A stretch of DNA of 64,000 bases from Pseudomonadota bacterium (GTDB lineage Bacteria; Desulfobacterota; Desulfobacteria; Desulfobacterales; JAHIVH01), in NCBI GenBank assembly GCA_018816735.1, contig JAHIVH010000120.1, forward strand, positions 16,266 through 80,265. The letters run 5' to 3'. The stretch's first letter is position 1; the number at the start of each line of letters is the position of its first letter. A program made the translations under genes and the position numbers. Below the pieces are notes generated by a model. That model searched no databases. It was not told where the DNA came from and worked only from the letters and a program-made list of their open reading frames with translations. Shown one piece after another: positions 31,067-40,781 of this stretch.

Positions 31067-31570
31067 AATCTTCCTTTAAATAGTTTTAGAATAGTAACAT
31101 TTGCAATATTATCCGTCTGTATTGCTTATATACGTTGCATTAACGATTTAATCTGTTTGAAAATGCTTTTGTATCAATCATTTAATTGGGTATTAGAAGG
31201 ATATATGCTTATCAAACAAGCCAATATGGTATGTTGCTTTATTTTCCTAATCCTTTTCAGCATGACTTTGCTCAAATATCGATACCCAAATACATAAAGC
31301 AATCCATCTGAAAAGTAAATATTCTAAAGTGTGTGTATAACATATTGTTATTCAATAATAAACACCTATCATCCTTCAGATGTCAAAATATGGCATTTTT
31401 ATTGCATATGTAAACGACGTTATATTTAAATGTGATTTAATAATTATTTTTATGATACAATATTATTATAATTTCGGTAGTTAAACTATAAATCGCAAAT
31501 GTCCTTTTGGGGCAAATTAAATCAACATTTATATCGGTAAACATTTTAAATTTTTTTATAGGAGAGAAAA

Positions 31571-32209
31571 ATGAAAAAAGCATTAACTATTTTATGCGCA
31601 ATTTTGTTAGCAGTAGGCCTTTCAGGATCTGCAAGTGCACTTGTATTTGAGTTGGATCATTATGACATCAATCTTAACGACACTGATCCGGGTCTTGTAT
31701 TAAATTATGGCAAAATTTTATCTACACCGGGTTCTGGCGATTTGTCACTGGGAGCATCTTATACGACCCAGTTGTTCAAGCTCTGGACCAACGAAACAAC
31801 AGTAAATGGCGATGATACCGTCCCCCAAAATATTTTTGTTGATTTTTATTTCACCCGGCCCGATTCATTTACCGGAACAGTTGGCGGGCAAACCAATGGC
31901 AATCGCTCGAGCTGGTGGATTTTTTCGGGATATTATCAATATGGTGCTGTGACCTGGTCCGGACCCCAAACCCTGTATTTTGGCCCTGAAGGGGATGGTG
32001 AATTGTTGGTCAGTTTATCAGATGCAACTTTTAATGCAGGTTTTTTTGGGTTGAATGAAGGCAGGTGCCCTGGTGCTGTAATTGATGTGACCTTCACCTA
32101 TCTTAAAGAAGCGTCTTCCCAGGCACCGGTTCCGGAGCCTGCAACCATGCTCCTTCTTGGTTTTGGTTTAATTGGTATCGCGGGTGTTACAAGAAAAAAA
32201 CTTCAGTAA
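31571..32209 (+). CDS. PEP-CTERM sorting domain protein
   Basis: Signal peptide; C-terminal VPEPATMLLLGFGLIGIAGVTRKKLQ; AGGAGAG RBS. Confidence 0.92.
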   Translation: MKKALTILCAILLAVGLSGSASALVFELDHYDINLNDTDPGLVLNYGKILSTPGSGDLSLGASYTTQLFKLWTNETTVNGDDTVPQNIFVDFYFTRPDSFTGTVGGQTNGNRSSWWIFSGYYQYGAVTWSGPQTLYFGPEGDGELLVSLSDATFNAGFFGLNEGRCPGAVIDVTFTYLKEASSQAPVPEPATMLLLGFGLIGIAGVTRKKLQ

Positions 32210-32237
32210 GGCATCAATTATTAGGTTGGTTTTACAC

Positions 32238-32265
32238 CTAAGGCCCCTGTTTAAAGGGGCCTTAG
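32238..32265. terminator. GC-rich hairpin after PEP-CTERM gene
   Basis: CTAAGGCCCCT-gtttaa-AGGGGCCTTAG, 11-bp stem. Confidence 0.5.
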
Positions 32266-32279
32266 GGCTCACTTTGAAA

Positions 32280-32308
32280 CCTCAGAGAATTTTCTTGATT
32301 CTCTGAGG
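32280..32308 (+). terminator. Rho-independent terminator
   Basis: CCTCAGAGAAT-tttcttg-ATTCTCTGAGG followed by TATTTTTTATTTTT. Confidence 0.85.
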
Positions 32309-32314
32309 TATTTT

Positions 32315-33667
32315 TTATTTTTCCGGCAGACCATCATCAGGAAAAACCGCTCCATTCGGGAATGTATCATCAGGCAAAATGGACACTTCACTCGTGGCAT
32401 CAATGAATAGCCTTCCTTCAATATTCATACTATCCATTACAATAGTATTTCCTGTTATATCGAGATTAAAAAAAGGATCATCATTCAGGGTGATGCGTTG
32501 CGTGTTATTTCCGGCAAGTGTTACTGTTCCTTTATTGTGAAGAAATTCTCCGGTATTATCCAGCTCGCCGGTGATGAAAATATATGCCCCCTGTGCAGGG
32601 GACAGAACACCTGCCTGATCGATAAATAAGTTATGAAAAATGGAATCTGTTCCGGGGATGAAAGTCCCTTTGAAAATAGAAAGTTCTTTTACGATTAACT
32701 GTTCTGTTTCAACATAGCTTTCATTTTCTACCTCCAGATAATCGAATTCAGTCTCACCGGAAATGACCTGGGGGGCTTCGCCTTTGAGTACAACTGTTCC
32801 GCCATTGACCGAAAACGTACCGTTATTGATCAGGTTTCCGTATAAAAAAAGGGTTGCTTCCGAATGAATCGTCAGGCATCCATTTTTCCCGATTTCAATA
32901 GTATTGAGATGTGCGGATTCCCCATTCAGTATGAGGGTTCCGTTTGAAATTTTTAAGCGTCCGCTGATTTTAAGCCCGGCGTTATAAATGAAGGTATCTC
33001 CGCCAGTTATTTCGAGCTCGTCATTTTCCTGACCAAAATCAAATTCACGGATGGACGGAAACGTATCTTTTATTTCCTCAGCAGGGCAGGCATTTTTAGG
33101 GTTAAAATCGCACTGTCCGGATGTATTGTACCAGTATCGATAGAGAAGTGTACTATTCTCGATTTGAATGAAATCAAGCGCGCCGTAAACATCTTGATAT
33201 TTGAATAAAAGAATACCCCGGTAAGAATTTTTGTATGATCTGGAAGCAGACGTTGCAAAAACAATTTTATCCGGACAGGAAAAATTTAATTCAGGTGTGT
33301 TGTTTAAGACATCGACCGTGCTGAATCCATTGTAGGATTTATAGGAGGATGTCTGCCAGATAGAAGGGCCATCTGAAACGTTTGCAAAGGATAGTCCTTC
33401 AATGCTGTAAATATATCCAAAGTGTTCATTGGCCTGGCTCCATGGGATTTTTACCAGACCCAGGTCCAGGCATTTGCCAATTTTACTGATGCCCTGTCCT
33501 TGAACAATATCGGCATGAACGTGTTGAGGATATGGAATGAAGAACAAAAGATTCAAAATAAGATACCATATGCTCCTATTGATGGTGTTCCCGGATATCT
33601 TATAGACCAATGGTTCTTGATGGCAGTTCGGGGTTGTGGATTGCGGCATAAAAACGCTCTGGGTCAC
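32315..33667 (-). CDS. Hypothetical secreted beta-repeat protein
   Basis: Hydrophobic N-terminal segment; repeated short beta-strand pattern (NNGTFSVNGGTVVLKG, DNTGEFLHNKGTVTLAG). Confidence 0.6.
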   Translation of the reverse strand: MTQSVFMPQSTTPNCHQEPLVYKISGNTINRSIWYLILNLLFFIPYPQHVHADIVQGQGISKIGKCLDLGLVKIPWSQANEHFGYIYSIEGLSFANVSDGPSIWQTSSYKSYNGFSTVDVLNNTPELNFSCPDKIVFATSASRSYKNSYRGILLFKYQDVYGALDFIQIENSTLLYRYWYNTSGQCDFNPKNACPAEEIKDTFPSIREFDFGQENDELEITGGDTFIYNAGLKISGRLKISNGTLILNGESAHLNTIEIGKNGCLTIHSEATLFLYGNLINNGTFSVNGGTVVLKGEAPQVISGETEFDYLEVENESYVETEQLIVKELSIFKGTFIPGTDSIFHNLFIDQAGVLSPAQGAYIFITGELDNTGEFLHNKGTVTLAGNNTQRITLNDDPFFNLDITGNTIVMDSMNIEGRLFIDATSEVSILPDDTFPNGAVFPDDGLPEK

Positions 33668-34077
33668 TATCGTTCTCCGGAATTGTTTGGTGAATAAATC
33701 ATCGATATCATTTTGGCCTTGGTTCAGTCAGCTGCAGGGAGCACATTTCATGCCAGATAAAATTTTTACATATCTACTTGTTTTAATATGTGATTGCTAA
33801 TTTTTAACTGTTTTAGTTGGTGTTTAAGTATCCTTGCACCTTATTTTCGTTGCCGCCTAAATATCTGCTTAACGATTTGAATTTTATACACTTATTATGG
33901 CGAAGGGTTTAATATGCATGAAATTTCATACACAATTTGTTTTCAGATAGATGTTTATGTGGAGATTGTTTAATTTGCCTTGTTGACAGGATTATGGGCT
34001 TAACATATTTAGAGGGCATGGATTTAAAAGTCGTTTGAAATAACGTCAAATCAATATTTTGATGGCCGGAGGGGAGT

Positions 34078-35106
34078 ATGAAGGAAAAGGATAAGACATA
34101 TGAAACACGTGCACTTGCCGCATGTGTGGAGGTTGGAAAGCTTCTGACATCGACACTCAATTTAAAGGAAATCCTGAGGCTGATTGTTGTAAAAGTAAGT
34201 GAACTCGTGGAAGCGGAAAACTGGTCACTTCTTTTAAAAGATGAAAAAACCGGTGAACTGAGTTTCAGCATTGTCGTGGGGATTGACGAGTCCCTGTTTA
34301 AGGGGATCAGGCTTGCACCCGGAGAGGGTATCGCAGGCATTGTGGCAGAGACAGGTGAAATTAAGATTATTCAGGATGTGCATGCCGATACCTGCTTCTA
34401 CAGAAAAGTGGATGAAACAACCGGATTTACCACCCGGTCTGTTATCTGTGTACCGCTTAAAACCCATGGGAAAGTGTTGGGCGTGCTTGAGATTGTCAAT
34501 GTGAAAGATACGACCTTTTTTGAATCCCATTATCTTCGCATTTTGACCATACTTTCAGACTATGCAGCCATTGCCATTGAAAATTCCCACCACTGTGACC
34601 GGATTTTTCAGTTGACCATCCGGGATGAATATACCGGTCTTTTTAATGCGCGCTATCTTCATCAGATTCTTGACGGGATCATCGATCAGGGAAAAGGGGA
34701 AGAAAGACAACTGGCCCTTGTATTTGTCGATATCGATAACTTCAAGGAAGTGGTGGATACCTATGGCCATTTATTGGGGTCCCAGGTTTTGAAGGAAGTG
34801 GGGAATACGATGAGCGATTGCATTCATGGAAATGATATTCTCGTCAAATACGGCGGAGATGAGTATATCATTATTTTGCCGGATAAAAACAGATCAGAAG
34901 CCATTTCCTGTGTGGAAACCATTATAGACACAATCAGAAAAACCACTTATCTGGCATCTGAAACAAAGCCGGTTTATATTACCGCCAGTTTTGGCATTGC
35001 GTTGTACCCTGATGATGCATCAACGTCAAGGGATCTGCTTTCAAGGGCGGATAACATGATGTACACGATAAAGCGTTCCACAAAAAACGGATATGGTGTG
35101 GCCTGA
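34078..35106 (+). CDS. GAF-GGDEF protein (putative diguanylate cyclase)
   Basis: GAF domain, then DEYTGLFNARYL and VKYGGDEYIIILP. Confidence 0.93.
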   Translation: MKEKDKTYETRALAACVEVGKLLTSTLNLKEILRLIVVKVSELVEAENWSLLLKDEKTGELSFSIVVGIDESLFKGIRLAPGEGIAGIVAETGEIKIIQDVHADTCFYRKVDETTGFTTRSVICVPLKTHGKVLGVLEIVNVKDTTFFESHYLRILTILSDYAAIAIENSHHCDRIFQLTIRDEYTGLFNARYLHQILDGIIDQGKGEERQLALVFVDIDNFKEVVDTYGHLLGSQVLKEVGNTMSDCIHGNDILVKYGGDEYIIILPDKNRSEAISCVETIIDTIRKTTYLASETKPVYITASFGIALYPDDASTSRDLLSRADNMMYTIKRSTKNGYGVA

Positions 35107-35138
35107 TCGGTGTATTCAATAAGTGCGTAAATGCACGG

Positions 35139-35170
35139 TCAATGCCGTTTTCTTAAGAAAACGGCATTGA
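35139..35170. terminator. Perfect 32-bp palindrome between convergent genes
   Basis: TCAATGCCGTTTTCTT/AAGAAAACGGCATTGA. Confidence 0.7.
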
Positions 35171-35172
35171 AT

Positions 35173-37344
35173 TTACTCTTTATTTGACACCCCTGCTTCT
35201 TCAAAAGAGGCCATCTCTCTCATGATCCGACAGGCTGCATCGATAATATCGATGGCAAGGGCTGCACCTGTTCCTTCTCCCAGTCTCATGTCAAGATCGA
35301 TCAGGGGAGACAACTTCAGTTTGTCAAGCGCGGCTTGCTGCGAAATTTCAACAGATTTATGGCCTGAAAACAGATAGCCGTTGATATCCGGGCAGATCAG
35401 GGAGGCGATTAAACCTGCTGCCGTTGAAATGACGCCATCCAGAACGATGGCTGTTTTTTTGGAGGCTGCGGCAAGGATGGCGCCAACAATGCCTGCGATT
35501 TCATATCCCCCCACCCGGATCAGCACATCAAGACCGCTTCTTGCATCAGGCTTCTGAAATTGAAGTGCCTTTTCAATCACACAGGCCTTATGGTCAACCC
35601 CCTTGTCATCGATACCGGTGCCCCTGCCGGTCGCATCTTTGGGAAATATCCCAGTGATTGCACAGATGATGGCTGTGGCAGAGGTGGTGTTTGCGATCCC
35701 CATTTCACCTAATCCAACGATATCAATAGGTGTTTTTTCGAATTCGGACAGAAAGACAGTCATGCCGTTTTCAATTCCCTGAATGGCTTCTTTTTCTGTC
35801 ATGGCAGGCTCAAGCGCAAAATTCCGTGTACCTTTTCGTATTTTTTTTGTGATCAGATCCGGATGATCGGCGAGATCGCTTTTAACGCCCATGTCCACCA
35901 CATGGATGTCAATATCATTGTGCCGGCACAGGACATTGATAGCCGCGCCCCCATTTAAAAAGTTTTGAACCATCTGGGCAGTCACTTCCGAAGGAAATGC
36001 AGAAACCCCTTCTTCTGCAATACCATGGTCTGCTGCAAACACAAACATCGCTTTTCTGTCGATACAGGGGGTCAAATTCTCCTGAATCAAACTCATCCGG
36101 ACGGCCATGTCTTCCAGTCTTCCCAGGGCCCCAAGGGGTTTGGTCTTGAAGTCGATTTTCTTCCTGGCAGAAGGAAGAATCTCCTGGCTTACGGGTTTTA
36201 AATGATCGGACACCTTTTTTGCTATACCGGATTGGGCAGTGATAGCCTGTAAATCATTTTTATCGGTCGTACTATTATTAACCGTTGAGGGTAGTGTTGT
36301 CATGCGTTTTTTCTCCTTATGATCGTCTGAAAAATGAATGATATACTTTAATGATATTCCTGAAAGCACATGCGCCATGATCGTTGGAATGACTTCAGGG
36401 GTAATGATATCTTCTGTCAGATATTTGAAAGCAGAAGGATCTTTCTGGATTACAAAAAGGGCGTTCTCCATATCCTTTTTCGTGCAACCGTAAGAGCCGG
36501 TAAGGGAGTGCTCTCTGTAATGCATGAGATTTAAAAGATTGCTCTCGATAGGTTGATTCTTCTTGAGGCCGCTGAAAAATGAAAACCGGCCGCCTTTGGC
36601 GATTTTGGTCATGCTGATGTTAAATGCTGCAGGATCATCACAGGCATTGATGACCACGTCAAAGTCGCTTTCCGGTGTGGTTTTGACGCAGGGGATATGG
36701 GTATGCTCAAGAAACGGTTTTATTTTATCGATTTTTTCTTCATCTTTTTCGATAACGATAGGACGAGCCCCCTGTTGAAGCGCTGCATAAGCCGTAATCA
36801 GCCCGACCGTACCCCCTCCCACGACAAGCAAGCGTTCATGCTTTTTCAGACCTGTTTTTGACAGGGCATGAAGGGCGCAGCCGACCGGTTCTGAAAAACA
36901 GGCGATCTGCGAGGGTAAATCTTCCGGTATGGGAATGAGGCTTTCCTTTGGCGCATCCACATAATCGGCAAATCCGCCATCATGATGAAAACCGGTTATT
37001 TCCATATCTTCGCACAGGTTTTCCTGGCTGCTTTTGCAGTAACGGCAAATGCCACAGGTTTTTCCCGGCCAGATCACAAAACGGTTTTTCGATGTATCTG
37101 AGACCACGATTTCATGACCAGGGACTCTGGGAAGAGACAGATCCCGATGGCCTTCATGCCATATTTTGGCATCAGTGCGGCAAATGGCGCAACAATCGAC
37201 CTTGAGCCTTTTGTATCCGGTTTCCGGCTCTTTTTCGTTATCGTTGGTTTTTGTAAGTGTCTTTAACCCGGTTAACAGGAATCTCATATATATCCTTATA
37301 TCAAAGGTTCTTCGGTCATGAAAGCCATCCTTGAAGCGTTTCAA
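35173..37344 (-). CDS. Single ORF: Zn-dependent alcohol dehydrogenase domain joined in frame to CobT (nicotinate-nucleotide:DMB phosphoribosyltransferase)
   Basis: N-terminal MDR domain (CRTDAKIWHEGH, GHEIVV, CGICRYCKSSQENLC, VVGGGTVGLITAYAAL); C-terminal CobT (PLGALGRLEDMAVR, VFAADHGIAEEGVSAFPSEVTAQMVQNFLNGGAAINVL, GMTVGLGEMGIANTTSAT-like core). Internal ATG at 36303 preceded by AAGGAG. Confidence 0.88.
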   Translation of the reverse strand: MKRFKDGFHDRRTFDIRIYMRFLLTGLKTLTKTNDNEKEPETGYKRLKVDCCAICRTDAKIWHEGHRDLSLPRVPGHEIVVSDTSKNRFVIWPGKTCGICRYCKSSQENLCEDMEITGFHHDGGFADYVDAPKESLIPIPEDLPSQIACFSEPVGCALHALSKTGLKKHERLLVVGGGTVGLITAYAALQQGARPIVIEKDEEKIDKIKPFLEHTHIPCVKTTPESDFDVVINACDDPAAFNISMTKIAKGGRFSFFSGLKKNQPIESNLLNLMHYREHSLTGSYGCTKKDMENALFVIQKDPSAFKYLTEDIITPEVIPTIMAHVLSGISLKYIIHFSDDHKEKKRMTTLPSTVNNSTTDKNDLQAITAQSGIAKKVSDHLKPVSQEILPSARKKIDFKTKPLGALGRLEDMAVRMSLIQENLTPCIDRKAMFVFAADHGIAEEGVSAFPSEVTAQMVQNFLNGGAAINVLCRHNDIDIHVVDMGVKSDLADHPDLITKKIRKGTRNFALEPAMTEKEAIQGIENGMTVFLSEFEKTPIDIVGLGEMGIANTTSATAIICAITGIFPKDATGRGTGIDDKGVDHKACVIEKALQFQKPDARSGLDVLIRVGGYEIAGIVGAILAAASKKTAIVLDGVISTAAGLIASLICPDINGYLFSGHKSVEISQQAALDKLKLSPLIDLDMRLGEGTGAALAIDIIDAACRIMREMASFEEAGVSNKE

Positions 37345-38419
37345 ACCCTTTATCAGGGGTCCGGTTCTGTGTTGTTACCCAGTTTTCAAGCGTTTTAAAA
37401 GCTGCCCCGTCTTCTATCATCCGGGAAGCCTGTTTGACACCTGAGGGAATGTCTGCTGCATGACCGGAAATATAATAGATCAACCCGGCGTTTAACACGG
37501 CTGCATCTTTTCGTGCGCCGTTCTTATTTCCTCTTATCAGGGCCACAAATTGACGGGCTTCCTGTTCAATGGTTTCAGCAGGCCTGAGTTCATCTGCCGC
37601 ATGAGTGCCAAGTCCCATATCATGGGGCCGGAAAGAAAATTCATCCATATCGCCGTTTTCCTTAAGTTCCGACAGGTACGTTGTACCGCAAACAGATGCC
37701 TCATCCATGCCTTTTTCCGAGTGATCCACCGTACCAAAAACAATAAGGGCGCGTCTGTAGCCGATGGCTTTCATGACAGTCAGGGCCGGTAGCATCATTT
37801 CTTTTTTATATACACCCCTGACCGCCAGTTTGGGTAATGCCGGATTGGCAAGGGATGCGGCAATGTTTAATGTGGAACCGAATGAAATTTGGGAGAGAAT
37901 CCTTCCCAGCGCCTGGGGATGAACCTCAGGGCTCATACCGTTAAAAAGCCCGATGTTTGCTTTTTCGATGCTTTCAGACACGATTGACACACCACATTCC
38001 ACATCCACACCAAGGGCTTCCGCTATGTCTACCGTTCCACACACGGATGTAATCGCCCGTGCGCCATGACGGGCCATTTTAATGCCGCCTGCGGCGCCCA
38101 GGATCGACGCTGCCGTACTGATGTTATAGGTCTTTTGCGTATCCATGCCGGTACCGCAGTTTTCAACAACAGGGAAATGATCTCCCACGGTTACATGGGT
38201 AGTATCCCGTTCATAAATCGCTTCAAAGCAGCCTGCGATTTCATCTGAAGATTCCCCTTTGGCTGTTAAGGCAGAAAGAAACGCGCCCTGCTGCATGTCA
38301 GTGGTCTTTTGGTCAATGATTGTGATGAACGCATCTTTTGTGTCTTTCCGCGTGAGATTTTCTTTTCGAATCAGCCGATTAATCAGGTTCCCCAATTTTC
38401 GGTCGGTTTCAGTCAGCAT
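37316..38419 (-). CDS. TrpD-like anthranilate phosphoribosyltransferase family protein
   Basis: VVENCGTGMDTQKTYNISTAASILGAAGGIKMARHGARAITSVCGTVDIAEALGV; FNGMSPEVHPQAL; GGAGG RBS. Confidence 0.88.
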   Translation of the reverse strand: MLTETDRKLGNLINRLIRKENLTRKDTKDAFITIIDQKTTDMQQGAFLSALTAKGESSDEIAGCFEAIYERDTTHVTVGDHFPVVENCGTGMDTQKTYNISTAASILGAAGGIKMARHGARAITSVCGTVDIAEALGVDVECGVSIVSESIEKANIGLFNGMSPEVHPQALGRILSQISFGSTLNIAASLANPALPKLAVRGVYKKEMMLPALTVMKAIGYRRALIVFGTVDHSEKGMDEASVCGTTYLSELKENGDMDEFSFRPHDMGLGTHAADELRPAETIEQEARQFVALIRGNKNGARKDAAVLNAGLIYYISGHAADIPSGVKQASRMIEDGAAFKTLENWVTTQNRTPDKGFETLQGWLS

Positions 38420-38679
38420 ATTTTCCTCCGTCTTTTTTACCGCTTGAAAAGCGGTATTTTACGTCACTGGTGTTTTTCAGGCAGCCGTACGTATGAAAAA
38501 GTTAAAGCCGGATAAGGATGGTTGATGATATACAAAGGGGGCAGGCCCGGAACACCTCTGAAAGCATCTATCCATACCTTTTCCATTTGGGGCGAACACC
38601 TTGCCCGAATTAAAAAAAATATGGATTGCCTCCAGTTGGCATCCTAAAAAAAGAAGGGGATAAACATAACCCAAACACA

Positions 38680-38847
38680 TTAACAGGCAGGCTTTCTGGC
38701 TTGCGGATCATCCTCGTTACCGCGCCTTCCCGGGAATCCCCAGTGGCCATATTGCGGCAGTCGTCCCCGTTTACAGCAATGACTGGCTTGCGATGGTTTC
38801 TCACCATCTTTCCTTTTAACACCGCATTCATACGATGCACCTGTTAA
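38680..38847 (-). promoter_or_regulatory. Cobalamin (AdoCbl) riboswitch aptamer
   Basis: Minus strand: TTAACAGGTGC at 5' end, GGCCACTGGGATTCCCGGGAAGGCGCGG core, B12-box-like GCAAGCCAGAAAGCCTGCC, closing P1 CCTGTTAA pairing with TTAACAGG. Confidence 0.92.
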
Positions 38848-38997
38848 CTTCGTACGTCTATTAAGCCATTTCAATTTGGTTTGTCAATGGACTTTTGAAA
38901 ACAGGAAATCATCTGATCAATACCCATTGATTTTTTTCAATTCGTCTTTATGTTATTTCAGATTATCAATCAACCAAATACAGGAGTATAATACAAA

Positions 38998-39924
38998 ATG
39001 GGCAATCAGATTAAAACAACCCTGTTATTAACACTCATGACCGTGTTTTTCATGTTTATCGGAAGAATTCTGGGGGGTGGCCCCGGTATGGTCATCGCCC
39101 TTATTTTTGCAGGTGGCATGAACCTTTTTTCTTACTGGTATTCGGATAAGCTCGTCCTTAAAATGTATAAAGCATCTGAGATTTCATCGGAAGATGCCCC
39201 TGAACTGTTTGATATCGTGAAAAGACTTGCCGAAAGAGCAGACCTTCCCATGCCAAAAGTATTTCTTATTCCCCAGGACGCCCCCAATGCATTTGCCACA
39301 GGCAGAAACCCTCAGCATGCGGTGGTGGCTGTCACCCGAGGTCTGTTGAAATTAATGGGCCGGGATGAAATCGAAGGTGTTCTTGCCCATGAGCTGGGGC
39401 ATGTTAAAAATCGGGACATCCTGATAGGAACCGTTGCGGCAACTATGGCAGGTGCGGTGATGATGCTTGCCAATATGGCCAAATGGTCTGCCCTGTTCGG
39501 CGGGTTCAGCAGGGATGATGATCATCGAGGCGGCGGGTTCATCGAGCTCATCACGATGGCCATAATTGCACCCATTGCCGCCATGCTGATTCAGATGGCG
39601 ATATCCCGGTCACGGGAATACCTGGCGGATGCAACTTCCGCAGAAATTACAGGAAACCCTGAAGGCCTTGCATCTGCCCTGGAAAAGCTGGGGGGATACG
39701 CCAAACAGATACCCATGGCAGCAAATCCGAGCACGGCCCATATGTTTATTGCAAACCCATTGTCCGGCCAACGAATGGCGAGTTTCTTTTCAACCCATCC
39801 CCCCATAGAGGAGCGGGTGGCCAGATTGCGGCACACAAGGCCAGAGCCTGAGAGAAATGTTCAGCAAGGCACACGGCCTGATATGGACAAGGATGCAAGA
39901 GATTTCTGGAACAGGTTGTCATAA
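38998..39924 (+). CDS. htpX: M48 family zinc metalloprotease HtpX
   Basis: HEXXH in VLAHELGHVKNRD, NAFATGRNPQHAVVAVTRGLL, FSTHPPIEERVARL. Confidence 0.95.
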   Translation: MGNQIKTTLLLTLMTVFFMFIGRILGGGPGMVIALIFAGGMNLFSYWYSDKLVLKMYKASEISSEDAPELFDIVKRLAERADLPMPKVFLIPQDAPNAFATGRNPQHAVVAVTRGLLKLMGRDEIEGVLAHELGHVKNRDILIGTVAATMAGAVMMLANMAKWSALFGGFSRDDDHRGGGFIELITMAIIAPIAAMLIQMAISRSREYLADATSAEITGNPEGLASALEKLGGYAKQIPMAANPSTAHMFIANPLSGQRMASFFSTHPPIEERVARLRHTRPEPERNVQQGTRPDMDKDARDFWNRLS

Positions 39925-39956
39925 AAAGAAACGTCTGCAAACGTTAACCTCTAAAC

Positions 39957-40781
39957 ATGAAAGGTAGATGCCCCATGGATGATTTCAGGAAAAGAACGCT
40001 TGGGAGGACCGGATTGAAGGTGGGACGGCTTGGGGTTGCTGCAAGTTATGGCGCACCGGCCCAGGCATTTGAGGAAGCATTTGAAAAAGGCTGCAATTAT
40101 TTTTACATGGGTTCCGGACGTCATCGTGGAAATATGCATCAGGCCATCCGGAATATCATTAAAAAAGGCCAGCGGGATAAACTGGTGATCGCGATTCAAA
40201 CCTATGCGCGAAACGGGATGTTGATGGAACCGTTTTTTAAAAGAACGCTTAAAAAGCTTGGTATTGATTATGCGGATGTGATGATATTGGGATGGCATAA
40301 TAAACAGCCATGGCCCAAACTGGTTGATCGTGCTGTTTCCATGAAGGAAAGGGGCTTGTTCCGATTTTTTGGCATGTCCGGCCATAATCGAAAACTTTTC
40401 CCTGAGCTAAACGCAACCAATGTATTTGATGTGTTTCAGATCAGATACAATGCTGCTCACAGAGGTGCTGAAAAAGAAACATTTCCCTACCTGAATGAAA
40501 AAAACCAGCCTGGAATCATATCTTACACGGCAACGCGGTGGGGGCATCTTTTAAATGATAAAAAAATGCCGGAAGGCGAAAAAGCACCATCGTCAAGCGA
40601 TTGCTACCGGTTTGCCATGACCAACGGATCTGTTGACGTCTGCCTCTGTGGTCCAAAGACCGTTTCGGAAATGAGAGACGCTCTTCCCGCATTGGATCTT
40701 GGTCCTTTAAACGGCGATGAAATGGCCCGGATGAAGAAAATCGGGGATCATGTTCATCGCACGGCAAAAGGTTTTTTTTAA
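39957..40781 (+). CDS. Aldo/keto reductase family protein
   Basis: RTLGRTGLKVGRLGV, DYADVMILGWH, GLFRFFGMSGH. Confidence 0.85.
   Translation: MKGRCPMDDFRKRTLGRTGLKVGRLGVAASYGAPAQAFEEAFEKGCNYFYMGSGRHRGNMHQAIRNIIKKGQRDKLVIAIQTYARNGMLMEPFFKRTLKKLGIDYADVMILGWHNKQPWPKLVDRAVSMKERGLFRFFGMSGHNRKLFPELNATNVFDVFQIRYNAAHRGAEKETFPYLNEKNQPGIISYTATRWGHLLNDKKMPEGEKAPSSSDCYRFAMTNGSVDVCLCGPKTVSEMRDALPALDLGPLNGDEMARMKKIGDHVHRTAKGFF

Noticed and set aside
37316-38419. Calling the TrpD-like gene a tryptophan biosynthesis gene
   Set aside because: No other trp genes are nearby and the gene sits under a B12 riboswitch with CobT, so I kept it as TrpD-like only.
38477-38874. Several short ORFs (38477-38680, 38610-38840, 38626-38847, 38680-38874)
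   Set aside because: They overlap the cobalamin riboswitch and its leader and show no protein-like features.
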